Source: Trileptium ribeirensis
Lineage: Eukaryota; Nematoda; Enoplea; Enoplida; Thoracostomopsidae
NCBI GenBank assembly: GCA_030248225.1
Contig: JASANE010001648.1
Span: forward strand, 34,945-98,944
Reading direction: 5' to 3'
DNA length: 64,000 bases
Under the pieces are notes generated by a model. The model was not told the origin of the DNA. It ran no database searches and was given only the letters and a program-made list of their open reading frames with translations. Made by a program: the position numbers and the translations under genes. Below, one piece after another: positions 12,060 through 23,497 of the stretch. Positions within the stretch are counted from its first letter, which is position 1, and each line of letters opens with the position of its first letter.

Positions 12060-12420
12060 CTGACTCGAAAATTAGTATTTACCGACACATTGTGTTTCTT
12101 AGAAAATTTTCGGTGTCTGACGATACATCTAAATCAAGAATTATAATATATAATAAATGAATTGTCTATAAAAGACTCTGGCATTGAATGGAAAGTTTAC
12201 TAGCAACTAGATTCCGGATATATGCTAAGAGACGTGCAATATTCTCCACCACTCCCGCTAATACTTCATATATTATTCCGCGACACTAACCATGTTTCCT
12301 AATAAATTTTTGCTATCCGACGATAGATAGGCCTAAACCGAACATTATAATACAAAATAATTGAACCCGCTATAATAGACTCTTGCGCTGCACTGAAACT
12401 TTATTAATAACCAGATTGTT
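12060..12420. repeat. Diverged direct duplication, about 184-bp period
   Basis: The stretches at about 12060-12235 and 12245-12420 align over most of their length. Shared features in the same order are TTTC-TTAG/AATAAA, CCGACGATA/TGACGATA, ATTATAATA and AGACTCT-GC. The rest of 10.97-12.83 kb is AT-rich and shows no gene. Confidence 0.6.
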
Positions 12421-13028
12421 TATGCCAGAGGCAACAAGAATCTTGTAATAATAAATTTGAAAATTGAGTTTTACTCCCAAATTTTAAAGTGTCAAATCTT
12501 TAGGGTCGCTAAACAAATTGCAGGACAAATTTGAGAGACGGTATTGTTTTGACACTAGTCCGTGGCGCCATTGCCTTAGAACATTCTCCGCCGCCGCTTA
12601 AATATCGTATGAATGTGATTGTTTTGTTTTCTTTGTCGGAAGTTGTTGCTCTGCAATTGACTGAAACATAATGAAAAGAATTTTTGAGTTGGCTTGATAA
12701 GACTGATAATTGCCAATAATCGAAGGAAGAAAATAGCTATTTTCCGGCTAATGCAACGATTTTTTTTCGGTCGGCCAGATCTACTTGCAGCGCTAGTGTA
12801 CCGCAGATTTGCAGTATGACCTTTGTAGTTTGAATCAAAAGTCAAAGTCAAAAGTTTATTGAACATCAAGATTACGTGCATACAGATATACATGGCACAA
12901 CGAAATAGTCAATAATAAATTTGAAGTGTGAATATGCAGCAACCAAGAATATTCAATAAAAAGGTTAGAAAGGGACGAGTCCTACTCTTACATCTAACCT
13001 AAGTTCCGGTTATGTAAAGATATCGATT

Positions 13029-15760
13029 CTAGTTGATGTCCTTTTCCAACTGATTCTTAATAGTTCTTAAATTCGCTGAACATACTGACTGAGCTAGGTA
13101 AACAGTTCCATATATCAACATGCGCAGAACAAAGCTATTTTTTGCTGTATTGGTGTGCCACTTACGTTTTGCTAGTTTTTTACCGTTTCCACGTGTACTG
13201 GTATTTTGCGAGAGCATGAAAAGGTTTTGACAAGCATTTACATCTCCGTTCAGACATTTAAAAATCATGCAGAGGTCAGCTCGCAGACGCCACAACTCTA
13301 AGGGTTCAAGGTTGTCAAGCCTTAGGCGCTCTTTGTAACTTATAGGAGCACCGTTGTTTCTATAATTTAGTCTTCGAGTAAAATATCTGTGTACGCGTTT
13401 AATTTTGTCTATCTTCATTAGGGATGTGGGCGACCAGTCTGACGATGAATATTACAAAAGAGGTCGAATATAATATTTATAACAAAGCAGTAAGGCATGT
13501 GGGTCACAGTTTATAAAACAACGAAATAGCATGTTAGTAATACGATACGCCTTGGAAGTGATTGCATTTATATGAGATTTAAAGTTTAGATCATAATTAA
13601 CTATTACAACCAAATCTTTTACTTTATGCAAAGTGGGCAAGTCAGTGCCATTTATATTATAGTGTACTTTTGGATTATTTTTACCAAAATGCAAAACTCC
13701 ACACTTTGATGGTGATATAGCAAGCTGCCAATCGGAAGACCGGATCGACAGTAGGTTAAGTGCGTTTTGCTTTGATAGCTGAGAACAGTTATTGTTCCTA
13801 TCAAAGGTAATATATATTTTAACATCATCAGCAAATATTTTAAATGAAACATTGTTTAAACAAGATGTTACATCATTAATATATAACAAAAATATAATGG
13901 GTCCAAGAACACCACCTTGCGGTACACCAGAAATCACATTTCGCGGTTGAGACAAAGTGTTGTCAACTTTCACTCGCAACTGTCTGTTATTTAGAAATGC
14001 TTTTAACCATCTTAGTAGCGTCCCAGTAATACCAAACGAAGGCAGTTTATGGATTAATTTAACATGAGATACAGTATCAAACGCCTTTGCAAAGTCAATA
14101 TATACTATATCTACATCCTTTTTAGAATCCAGAGCAACCGACCGCTCATGTACAGTTTCCAATAGTTGAGTACAAGTGGATATTTTGGATACAAAGCCGT
14201 GTTGCTCAGGTGATATCAAGCTGTTTTCTTGCAAATATGATTTCAGAGAATCATTTATTATGGTTTCCATAACTTTACAACAACAAGACAATAAAGAAAT
14301 AGTACGATAGTTCAAAGGTTCACATGAATCTCCTTTTTTGTATGCTGGCACACCGTTCGATTGTAACCACGGTTATGGTAAAACGCCCTACACAAATGTT
14401 TGCTCAAAAATGTGTGAAAGCGGTAGTGATATCGCATCTTTTAGTTGTTTTAAGAGAAACTGACTAAAGCCATCAGGAGTGTTGCTATGCTTAGGTTTAA
14501 GCTTGTGCAACTGGTTCCATACCACTTGCGGGCTAAAAGAAACCCATGAAATTTGGCTTTCTGTCACATGATGAACATCAGAAGTTACTGAGTCGTTATC
14601 AGAAACAAAAACAGAAGCAAAAGCTTCAGCCATAATCTCACAGCACGTGGAATTATCGGCACAAAGAGCACCGTTAAGTGCTTTCGGAGCCATTACAATA
14701 TTTTTACTTGACAATTTGCTATTGACGTAGTTAAAAATTGAATTCCTGTTAGAATTTTTGATGACACAGTTTTCTCGGAATTTTTTGAATTTATCAATAA
14801 CTTTCACTTTTTTGCTAAAATTCGTGAAAATTGTGTGTCGTTTTGGCTAAATGCCAGAGTTTATTTTTATGATTTAGCATTTTTCTAATGTGAGGCGGGT
14901 ACTTAAACTTGGACTTTTTAACTTTCGTTGGAACAAAAGTTTCAATAACATGTACAATTACCGACCAAAATAAACACCATTTCTTTTCCACATTGAACAC
15001 TGAATAAAACATGTAATCCCAATTATACTGAGGCAGATGATCAGAAATAACAGAGTAATCAGCATTTCTATAGTCATAATATATATCAACACAAGACCAA
15101 TGTTCACCAACCGCATTACCTACATATGGAAATCAATAAATATGTGATCGGAAAACATACCGCCTTGTGAGACATTGCTAACATTCAACAATGAATTTGT
15201 TAGGACTAAGTCAAGGAGTTGTCGCCCGCGTAGCAAACTGAACTAACTGTGTGAAACTTTTTTCAATAGCAAATTCTGCAAACATAGCAGCTTGGCAATA
15301 GTTTGGCCATCTTAGCGAGCTCCAGTTTATTTCAGGAAAGTTAAAGTCGCCCAATAGAGTTATTGGACAGTTCACTTGGTAAAGCTCGTTCATCTGATCA
15401 ATTATATCTACTGTATATTCAAGAGTGCTATTTGGAGGTCTGTAAACACATATTAATCTATGCTTATTTGGTATATACAAATCTACGCATATAATCTCTA
15501 AATTTATGTTAGAGCAATTAACAGGCAATGATTTCACAGAGTAATGCACAAAGCATACATGCAATAATGCAACTCCTCCTCCACGGGATTTTGCCCTATC
15601 TATAAACACTGAAAACTCGGGACAGTTAATCGTTGAGTTTGTAAATTCGTCGTGCAACCATGTTTCACAAAAGGTAATAATTTTAAAGATTCCGCTGTTA
15701 AGAAGGCACTCCAACATTGTTACTTTTTGCTAAGCTTCGCGCATTAGCTAGTTTGCTGGG
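13029..15760 (-). pseudogene. LINE ORF2: endonuclease and reverse transcriptase, frameshifted
   Basis: The endonuclease part includes NARSLAK (in another frame), ITFCETWL, LLGDFNFPEINW and FSDH near 15150, giving the E, D and SDH catalytic motifs of AP-like LINE endonucleases. The reverse transcriptase part includes NYRTISLLS, QHGFVSK, IDFAKAFDTV, SGVPQGGVLGP and FADDVKIY, so both catalytic aspartates of the FADD box remain. A linker (PDGFSQFLLK) and the C-terminal block (VHRYFTRRLNYRNNGAPISY, then RLDNLEPLELWRL) are also present. The gene is broken into at least five frames at about 15.72, 15.2, 14.81, 14.37 and 13.43 kb, so it cannot make a full protein. A working copy would nick target DNA and copy its RNA into it. 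Confidence 0.88.
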
Positions 15761-17047
15761 TATTTGAGAAGCATTTGTACGCGTACGACTCGCCCTCAGG
15801 TCTAGTTTTCCGAACTAGAATAATAGCTTGACTACGCCATACAGCTGTACGGACTGTAATGCTTATACCGGCTTCTTCAAACGAATACTCTACCGGATAC
15901 CTTTTGCCACCAAAGAGCTTGTTCTCATTCATAAAACATCCCTTATACACAAACAGTTTTTCGTTCAAAACGACATACTTAATGCGATTTCGGGGATCAT
16001 TATTGAGTTCAGAATTGATAATTTGAGTCTTTTTGTACAAAAGCAATAGACGAACTCGCTCTTCGGTTGTCATTGAACGCCGGAGAAAAATTCCTTTCCA
16101 CTGTTCGCTGCATTACACGAGCTTCACGGAGCACAGATTTCAGCACAGTAGAGGAGTAGAGTCTTACTTTAAGCAGTCGAGGAATTGAATTTTTTAAATT
16201 AGAAACTGATTCAGGTCGCTGTCTTTTCCATTCAGTTGTCCCCATTCTGAAGACTGATTCCACGGCAGCACTCTGGTCCAAATACTGAACAATTTCAGTT
16301 GCTGTTTTTAGATCATGATCGTGCTAAATTGCCGTGAGTCTCTAAATTACAAGGCATCGGCGATGAGGGTCTTCCTCAGCTGTGTTGATATTGGGACCGA
16401 AATTTGTTCTATCAGCAATGTTTCTCGCCACAAATTCTGCAAACGACAGCGGCTGTGATTGTTCAATGGAGGACGTATTGTCTGTTTGAGTTGCGGGATT
16501 TAAAGAGTGTTTGATCGCAGCAACTGATGACGTGATTTCATTCATTTACGCTTGCATGGCGATAAAACGTGCATTAATGGTGTCCGGATCGGCAGCCACA
16601 GGGGTTGTCCGGCGTGAAATGTTTTGACAGCTGCTACAAACTACTTGCACAACGGAATTTCCTTGTATTGCGGCAATGATTTGTGCTTTTAGACCGGTAC
16701 ATGAGTAGTGTATCCACCCATCGCAGCTATCACATGCGAAACAGTAGTCTCCACCCTCGCGTTGACATTCGCAGCAAAGGGTTGGGCCGACAGCCCGTGT
16801 TGTGACCGAAGTTAAAGATGTGCTGAGCTGCGATGTAGGATTTTGGATAGTGACGTTGAGCAGTTGATTGTTTTGAAACGTGAGCGAGATGGTTTTACAA
16901 GACTGTGTATCGTTTTCTCTGAAGAAATGGTTATTTTCTGCTGGCTCGTCGAAGTAGCCAGGAAATTTGTGTTGTAGTTAATATCTTGAGATCAAAATGC
17001 GGAGTGTTGTTTTCGCTATACGTAAAGTCATAAACACCTTTAGCCAT
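15744..17047 (-). pseudogene. LINE ORF1 with PHD-type zinc finger, broken
   Basis: Translation from an ATG at 17045-17047 starts MAKGVYDFTYSENNTPHFDL, with a frameshift near 16980. Between about 16783 and 16620 the frame reads CCECQREGGDYCFACDSCDG, then W-I-H-Y-S-C and later CSSC, a clear PHD-finger cysteine/histidine pattern. An in-frame TAA at 16546-16548 interrupts it just before MNEITSSVAAIKHSL. Further frames (16342-16545, 16009-16281, 15744-16073) carry the ORF1 C-terminal block LKVRLYSSTVLKSVLREAR and MTTEERVRLLLL. PHD fingers are known in some CR1-like ORF1 proteins, where they may bind chromatin or RNA. At least four disruptions make this copy inactive. Confidence 0.75.
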
Positions 17048-17458
17048 GCTTTACGGGTGATCATTAAAAATATTGTAACTATTTTGTTGCATGTAAATGA
17101 GCGCAATACCATACAGCTAATTTAAGCTCGATATTTCAATTCCTGGCAGAAAACGGCAACGTATGTTCTTTATTGGCCATGGTTTGCGACCATAGTTTCT
17201 TCCGCAAATGCTACGGTTTAGTCCAGAATATTTCAACTGTTGCATGAACAAAATTTGTTCGTACAATTGTAAAAAGACGTAAACGCCAAAAATACGTTTT
17301 CGAGAAACGGACACATTTGTCTAACGCTTTATAACAACTTGAATTCAAAATATATGTTTATTGTTTGAACATTATCGCTGCAAAAACTTCCACCACAATT
17401 TTTTAAACAACCAATTAGTTAAAATTTCGAATAAAAACACATACATTTAACACATTTT

Positions 17459-17534
17459 GTGCGTATACGTTTTTCTGCCATTGCACCAACACATGCTAAC
17501 ATTGTATACCATGCTATGGTAAAAAGACGTAAAA
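17459..17534. repeat. Left subterminal AAGACGTA motifs
   Basis: A variant site (TATACGTTTTTCTGCCATTG, from about 17464) and an exact site (AAAAAGACGTAAAAGCC at 17521-17537) lie between the stop codon of the 747-aa gene and the left inverted repeat. They match the motif cluster at the other end. Confidence 0.7.
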
Positions 17535-17540
17535 GCCCAG

Positions 17541-19784
17541 TCAATCTTCATATCCATCAGCTTCTTCATCTGAATCCCTATTTTCGACAGTATTGACAAC
17601 GGCAATCTCATTCCAAAACAAGCGAGCTGTCGGACGCATGAATGGGCCCAGTACATCAACAATTTTCCGTTGTCGATCGGCGGTAATACCTTTCGGGTTC
17701 GCCCGACGATTAGGCAATTTATTGGCATTGAATTGAGGAACAATGACGTTCATTTCCCCATAAACTTCGTCGTCAAACGTTTTCTTATAAAACATTATCT
17801 TTGAATCTTTCTTAAACTGAATTTCGCAAATTTCGCGCAGCGGCGGTCGCTCGGGAGTGCGCCGAAGAAGTTTTCCAGAGACAGCATTCTTCCAATCTCG
17901 AAAGTCACCCAGATTAAGCTCTTGCGCCTTGAGATTATTGCCCATTGCACAATCAATTGCACGAATAAACCCTGCAAAATCTTCGACACGACCAATTTTC
18001 TTCATTGACTTCTCAACCGCGGCGTGAATCGAGTCTGCGGACATAAATGTATGTCCTTTTTCTAAATACCGCAAAGTTATGTGATTTGCCTCTAAATATC
18101 CCGAGTTCATGGCAACCACGATCATGGAAAACAATGTCCAATTTTTATTTTGAGCAGAACAGTTGTCTAACCAGATTGTGATGGACTTGGCGTTGCCGTG
18201 GCGCAAGAAAAACTTAAAAAACGCGTTACATATATCGTTGGCCGAACGTCCTGCGGTTGCTTCATGCCATACGACAGCAACTGACTTTGTGCTTCCCGAC
18301 TTCCCTTGTTTGCCCAGTTCGGCGAAAGTCTCGTTAAACGCAATTAAACGAGGAGTAAAAAGACAAGCCTTAATCCCTGGGATACGAGGAAGCATGATAA
18401 TTTTCTGCAGATCGGCGGACACTATCGGATTTTCATCATCAGTTTTGAGATCAGCGTCTTTGCGGTAGGCTTCCCGAGCTTCTGCTGCGCGTTTTACATG
18501 TGTTACCTGGTTGTTGCATAGGTTACACGAGACTTCATCGTGGTTACCTGGTAAGTGGTTCACGTGCATTCGATGAATCTCACACGTTTCGCAATCTTCA
18601 TTTCCCAAAACCGTGAAGCTAATGTTCAGGCTGGCGACTTTTTGACGATATAATTCGAAACTTATCTGCTGATGACGTTCGCAGTAGTCAGCATGCATTG
18701 CCGTAATGGTCACATCAGACGGAAGATACAGCCGGTTAGGGGCATGCCGACGTCGGTGGTGAGAAATCGTTGGGTTGTAACTGTTGATATGTTCGAGAAT
18801 TCCGGTGTCATCCAATTTATTGCTGGGTAGATGCCGCCCACGCTGATCTTGAGCTGCTTCTTGCTGGGGTTCAGCGCACGCGATCGCTGTACGGATCATC
18901 TTATCATTGCCGTTGCGAAACCCTAAAGTACTGAGAAAAAACTGTTTGCAAACGCGGGTGCGCTCACCGTTGCCATCAGTAAGAAAATATTTCCATGTAG
19001 TTTGGCGTCTGCTGCCTTCTTTCCGGGAACGCGCAACATTCTTAACTTCAATGAACCCACGAAGCCATATACGCTGTTCGTTGTAATTCATTCTCCAAAA
19101 TGTTCCGTTCAAAGTCTCCCTGTCAGCATCGGAAAAATTATTGCAATTTTGCTTGCAGTCTTTACGACAGGTTTCCTCCTGCGCATTGATAACCGGGTGT
19201 TTCCTTGCCGCTTTTTCTTTACGTTCTGTTTCTGTGCGTGGACGTTTAGCCGACGTTACCCCATGAGCCCCGTTGTCGTCAATATTTTGATGGTCTTCCT
19301 CGGTATCGTTATCTTCTAAATCGGGATCAGCTTCGGTGTCGTCGTCAGGATACTCGCCAGCTGGAGCATAATCCGGATCACCGCCAATGTCGTCGTCATC
19401 AAAATCGTCGTCCGAATCGGCATGGACGTAGCAAAATCGCTTGCCACGCCCGGAAATCATTTCTGCCAACGGTTTTTCGTCGTCGCCATCATCGTCTTCA
19501 CTATCGCCACTACGCGTTGTATCGCATTTTTGACTGTCATCATGCTCGCGAGCCTCCATTATGGTACCAATCCACCGTTTTTTGCCATCGGAATAAACAA
19601 CCGATACACCACCGCAAAATTCTTCGCCAGCATTTACCGGAATAATAGTGTCCAACGCCACGTAATGTCGTTCGCCTTCAGAAGTATCGTCCCATTCCAC
19701 ACACACTTCAATTTTACCGCGAGGTCCAAATTGATAAAACCAATTTTTATCCTGGTTGACTAATTTTCTACTTGTACAAGACAT
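17541..19784 (-). CDS. Intact 747-aa DNCxxQNKN-family protein, putative transposase
   Basis: This is the longest and only intact large frame in the window, without introns. Residues 1-75 form a small domain (KNWFYQFGPRGKIEVCVEWD). Residues about 90-175 are very acidic. A basic nuclear-signal-like run (KRPRTETERKEKAARKH) follows near 180-195. A central region then has RTRVCKQFFLSTLGF, a His/Arg-rich ISHHRRRHAPNRLYLP block and a Cys pair region (CETCEIH, CNLCNN) suggestive of metal binding. The C-terminal half contains SADLQKIIMLP, WHEATAGRS, WLDNCSAQNKN, then KGHTFMSADSIHAAVEK. I recognise this as a multicopy uncharacterised invertebrate family (DUF7869-like, from memory). I infer that the conserved D, D and D/E positions in an RNase H-like order are a DDE-type catalytic core. 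The stop codon lies about 10 bp from one AAGACGTA site and the start faces the dense cluster of such sites. Confidence 0.8.
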   Translation of the reverse strand: MSCTSRKLVNQDKNWFYQFGPRGKIEVCVEWDDTSEGERHYVALDTIIPVNAGEEFCGGVSVVYSDGKKRWIGTIMEAREHDDSQKCDTTRSGDSEDDDGDDEKPLAEMISGRGKRFCYVHADSDDDFDDDDIGGDPDYAPAGEYPDDDTEADPDLEDNDTEEDHQNIDDNGAHGVTSAKRPRTETERKEKAARKHPVINAQEETCRKDCKQNCNNFSDADRETLNGTFWRMNYNEQRIWLRGFIEVKNVARSRKEGSRRQTTWKYFLTDGNGERTRVCKQFFLSTLGFRNGNDKMIRTAIACAEPQQEAAQDQRGRHLPSNKLDDTGILEHINSYNPTISHHRRRHAPNRLYLPSDVTITAMHADYCERHQQISFELYRQKVASLNISFTVLGNEDCETCEIHRMHVNHLPGNHDEVSCNLCNNQVTHVKRAAEAREAYRKDADLKTDDENPIVSADLQKIIMLPRIPGIKACLFTPRLIAFNETFAELGKQGKSGSTKSVAVVWHEATAGRSANDICNAFFKFFLRHGNAKSITIWLDNCSAQNKNWTLFSMIVVAMNSGYLEANHITLRYLEKGHTFMSADSIHAAVEKSMKKIGRVEDFAGFIRAIDCAMGNNLKAQELNLGDFRDWKNAVSGKLLRRTPERPPLREICEIQFKKDSKIMFYKKTFDDEVYGEMNVIVPQFNANKLPNRRANPKGITADRQRKIVDVLGPFMRPTARLFWNEIAVVNTVENRDSDEEADGYED

Positions 19785-19848
19785 ATTTATTACTAAAATG
19801 CCGCTAATTTATTGTCTGAAATACATGAACAAATTTAAAGGTGCAGCA

Positions 19849-20160
19849 TAAAAGACGTATCTGCAACAAAGATGCCATAATGCAATGGAAAAAAGACGTA
19901 TATAGGCTAATACGTCTTTCTGCAATAGTAATTTCTCTATACAATGGCAGGAAGACGTATGTGGGCGTATACGTCTTTTTGCCATTGCACCATTCAGTCT
20001 TTATGGCTGATACGTCTTTTTACCAAAAGCGTTTTCGCCTGTGAGCACAAAATAAGTGCAGATACGCCTTTCTGCCATAGCCTATCAGATGCGCAACTTT
20101 TCATTTGTATGTAACATGCGTCTAACTCTATTTCGCCTAGGATGGCGTTTACGTCTTTTT
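19849..20160. repeat. Right subterminal cluster of TACGTCTTT palindromes
   Basis: Seven exact TACGTCTT/AAGACGTA octamers occur in 310 bp. The fuller consensus is TACGTCTTTYTGCCATTGCA. Four of them form two back-to-back inverted pairs (19882-19928 and 19942-19989), each able to fold into a hairpin with arms of about 18-20 bp. Such arrays at transposon ends usually bind the transposase. This one also covers the presumed promoter of the 747-aa gene, so self-regulation is possible (inference). Confidence 0.85.
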
Positions 20161-20169
20161 GTCATTATT

Positions 20170-22260
20170 ATAATATTCTTACTTTTGATTCAACACAGCA
20201 ACTATGAACCCGGTTAGATGTTTGTAAGCACTTACGAATCCATACCTATTTCCCTGCTATACAACCATAAACATGTTATGGTTCACCTGGCTAATTTGCC
20301 ATATATATTGGTAACAGCTGATTGGAGATAATTTATGTCATCTTTTACATTTTTAATGTTTTCAACAATATTTCCAAACACTGTGTGAAGGACTGTTTTT
20401 ATATTTCGGAACAATGAAAGCCGAATATTATGGGTTTGTTAGTAAACTAAATTACCAGTTTTGGAAGCAAGAAATTAATGATTACACAAGTTCATAAACA
20501 AGCAGCGTCCCAGTTATTGTTTTTAATAGAAAAACAAACAGCGAACCTTAATTTCAACACGGAATCGAATTGCTGATAACAAATGTTTGCAAATTACGTT
20601 TATAGTGTAAAAATGCATTATGACATACAGCACGCTATCTAAAAGCTAAAGGAGTGAATTCAGGGGAGGCCCTGGTTTGGTCGAAAAGTGGAGGCTAGCT
20701 TCCCATCGCTTGCTATGCTCCTAAAAAGAAGCCAAAATGTTTGCAGAACTCAACATCAACAAGTTTACTTCATACGCATAGATATATACGTATGAAATCA
20801 TATGTCAATATGTACTGAAATACAGATACTAAAACCTAAAGAGTAAAATCGCCTCTAATAAGGTTTTTAGGTTTCTTATCGACTTTTAAATAATTCTCTA
20901 TGTTAACTTTTTTCAGCTAAATGTGAGACCTTTTCGAGTACTTATAAGAGATACCCCTGAAATCTGTTCAAATAAATTGTTACATACGTTTATACGTCGA
21001 CATACTTTATCGCATTTGCTTTAAATGTAGGTTTCAAATTTTTTAATGATTATCGTCGAATTAAACCTAAATGATTCTATTGAAAAAAGTGTCTCTTTTG
21101 ATATCTCAACCTCTCCATTGATGCACTTGAACATCAGCACAAGAGCATAATGTAATCTCCTCAGTTCTAAGGATTCGAATTTCAAAAGTTTCTACCGGGT
21201 TTTTATAATATGGTGTCAAGTGCACTTTAACACTCCAACGTTTATTAAACAAAGTAATAAGTTACAAATAATTTTTATATAAAGTGATAACGGTTAAACA
21301 TTTTGTATATACGTTTTGTTTTAAACTGAAAATCAGAAAGAAGTAAACACCACTAACGTCTGATTATAGAATTCTGATCATAAATTATGTAATGCAAGGA
21401 AACAAATTTATGAACAAAAGTGTTTATACAAAAGCCGGTTAACCAAGCGATTCGGTGATGGGCTTACGACGGGAGGAGTTCCAAGCACGTATTTAAATTC
21501 CTTGCATGAGAAAACATTTAAATTCCTTGTAGAATTAGTGAATTTCTTTGTAGAAACAAAAACCACCGGTCACGGGGTTGGATATCAGAATCATACAAAA
21601 GTTTATAATTTCCAACAAATATCAATTACCATTTTTTTGGAAATAAGCACTTATCTTTTTCGTTTTCTATATGTACTGCAGTACAAATGCATCAAATGTT
21701 CACAAATTACTGAATTTGAAGATGCAGAGTTAGGTTTGAAAACAAATTTCAAGTAAGAATGTAAAAATATTAGGTGAAGAAAACTTAAATTTCAAGTTAA
21801 CTTACTCTACTCAGCTCAACTTATATGTCAATGAGAGAAAATATATTAGAAATAACAGCAGTGATATCAATTTTTGGACACTTAAATACTGAAAGAATCG
21901 TCATATAAAAACAGATACATTTACGACAGTCATCATAATTAACTTATGATGAATAAATTTATATTTTGAAACGACTACGAGTCTAACTTTCACATGATAT
22001 CGTGCCGCGATAAGAAAATTAAGGTATTTGTATCTAGCGCAGTTAAATTGCTTCACACAGAGATACTAGACTGAACATTAATTATAAAATATATACTGAT
22101 ATTGGTGTACGATAACTTTATACAAGGATATGGTCTCACTTTCTGAATTTTATGATAGCCACGTGTGGGAGTGCTCGATGAAACGGCTGCTCATGGTAGA
22201 CGCGTAGGGATTTACAAAATCACATCCTATCTAAGATTTATAGTGATATCTGTTTTAAGC
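20170..22260. other. No gene seen
   Basis: AT-rich sequence between the transposon and the next LINE fragment. No domain-like frame or repeat noticed. Confidence 0.5.
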
Positions 22261-22264
22261 TGTT

Positions 22265-23440
22265 TTGTGTCATGAAAATATACACGAGAGATCTTGCGGT
22301 AGAACGATTGAAACTAAAGGTCAAATACTGCATATGGGTAAGAAAAATCTTTGTTTCACGTATGCGTTGTCTGGAGATTCACTGCCAGCCACTGAGTCCC
22401 GCCTGGACTTGGGCATTACGTTCACTAAGGATTTAAAATTTGCAACGCACTGCAGAAAAATTACAAATAAAGCCTACCGCACTGCCAAAATGATGTTTTG
22501 TCGCTTTCCCTGTTGTAACATTGAAACACTACTGCTCACTTACATAACCTATGTCAGATCAATCCTGGAATATGCATCTTCTGTTTGGTCCCCAGTTTAT
22601 GTTGGTGATATAGACGCAGTTAAGAGAGTTCAACGCTACTTTACAAAACGTATATTCGCTACCAAAGGCCTCCAATATGCGTCGTACAACGAGCAGTTAC
22701 TGTTTTTGAAACTGGATGAAGGCCCTGGAACTAAGAAGGTTACACTTCGATCTCGTCACTGTTTTCATCAAATTTTTCAACAAAGAATACAAATCAGCAG
22801 AGGAACTATTGCACTGTATTGATACGGCTAGGACGCGTGGCCACGTACTGAAGCTATGAAAGCCTAAAGTCAAAACAAACATTTTGAGCCACATCTTCCC
22901 TAATCGTGTTATAAATCCTTGCAATAACTTACCCACACAAGTTGACAATAAAAACTTCGTTACAGCTTTAAACTCGAAAACTTTTACATCACTGCTCACT
23001 CAAGTTGACCTCAAACACTATTTGAAATACGATAGTACTTAGCAAATGCAAACGAAGGTACTACCCCAACCCAGTATCACAGGTATATTTTTCCTTTATA
23101 TTCTATTAAATAACTGACAACCTGCTTATGACACCCAAACAAGCTGAAAAAAGTCGCCTATTTTTGTAACATGACAAACTACTATAGGCAGATGTAAGAG
23201 GCGTGGTTTCCCTCCCCCTTCAGCCATAATTATTATTCATTTCCTTCTTTAAAAAATATCTTACCTTAAAAATATCTGGCAGCGCTCTGCGAACGCTAGT
23301 AAGCATGCCGTGCGGAAAACGTTTAATGATTATTCATTCTTGAGCCGTATAAACGCGTTCCAGAAGCAGAACACCGCAGTAAATGTAAAGTCCCGTATGT
23401 ACTGTAGGAACTGAATAAAATTTGTATTTGTATAAATCAT
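22265..23440 (+). pseudogene. LINE 3' fragment: reverse transcriptase C-terminus
   Basis: The plus-strand frame carries the post-catalytic reverse transcriptase region. It has DLGITFTKDLKFATHCRKI, KAYRTAKMMFCRFPC, YVRSILEYASSVWSP and AVKRVQRYFTKRIF, about 185 codons. Near 22723 the frame shifts to LELRRLHFDLVTVFIKFFN, and the usual end (RVINPCNNLP ... LKHYLKYDST, stop) is reached at about 23041. About 400 bp of 3' UTR follow, ending in AATAAAATTTGTATTTGTAT near 23415-23434, a LINE-like tail. It is a 5'-truncated, dead CR1/L2-like copy, diverged from the one at 13-17 kb. Confidence 0.8.
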
Positions 23441-23497
23441 GGGCGTTAAGCTTGCAAGACAAAATAGCTATCACTGCGCCTCCGGCCCTGATAAGCT

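Larger units (their letters stand above)
12832..17060 (-). mobile_element. CR1/L2-like LINE, nearly full length
   Basis: On the minus strand the order is: ORF1 start near 17047, PHD finger (about 16783-16620), the rest of ORF1 to 15744, then an ORF2 with AP-endonuclease (15.7-15.1 kb) and reverse transcriptase (14.4-13.0 kb). After the ORF2 stop at 13029 come about 200 bp of 3' UTR with AATAAA, ending in a short TTGACTTTTGAC-type microsatellite at about 12832-12850. Microsatellite 3' tails in place of poly(A) are typical of CR1/L2 elements. The borders are inferred from these landmarks. The 5' end abuts, within about 210 bp, the transposon at 17271. Confidence 0.85.
17271..20160 (-). mobile_element. 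Putative complete DNA transposon with intact 747-aa gene
   Basis: AAAAAGACGTAAACGCC at 17271-17287 is an exact reverse complement of 20144-20160, giving a 17-bp terminal inverted repeat that encloses one intact intronless gene. Seven exact AAGACGTA/TACGTCTT sites lie between 19852 and 20157 and two more at 17274 and 17524, with two variants (about 17464 and 20062). Flanking bases are GT on both sides, so a 2-bp target duplication is possible but unproven. A related-looking motif just outside the left end (near 17145) could mean the true border is slightly further out. That this is a transposon is inferred from the layout; I know no established superfamily with this exact arrangement. Confidence 0.7.

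Noticed and set aside
12576..12893. 105-codon minus frame as a gene
   Set aside because: It overlaps the LINE 3' tail and has no domain.
18163..19763. Plus-strand frames at 18163-18468, 19002-19319 and 19422-19763
   Set aside because: They are antisense shadows of the intact 747-aa gene.
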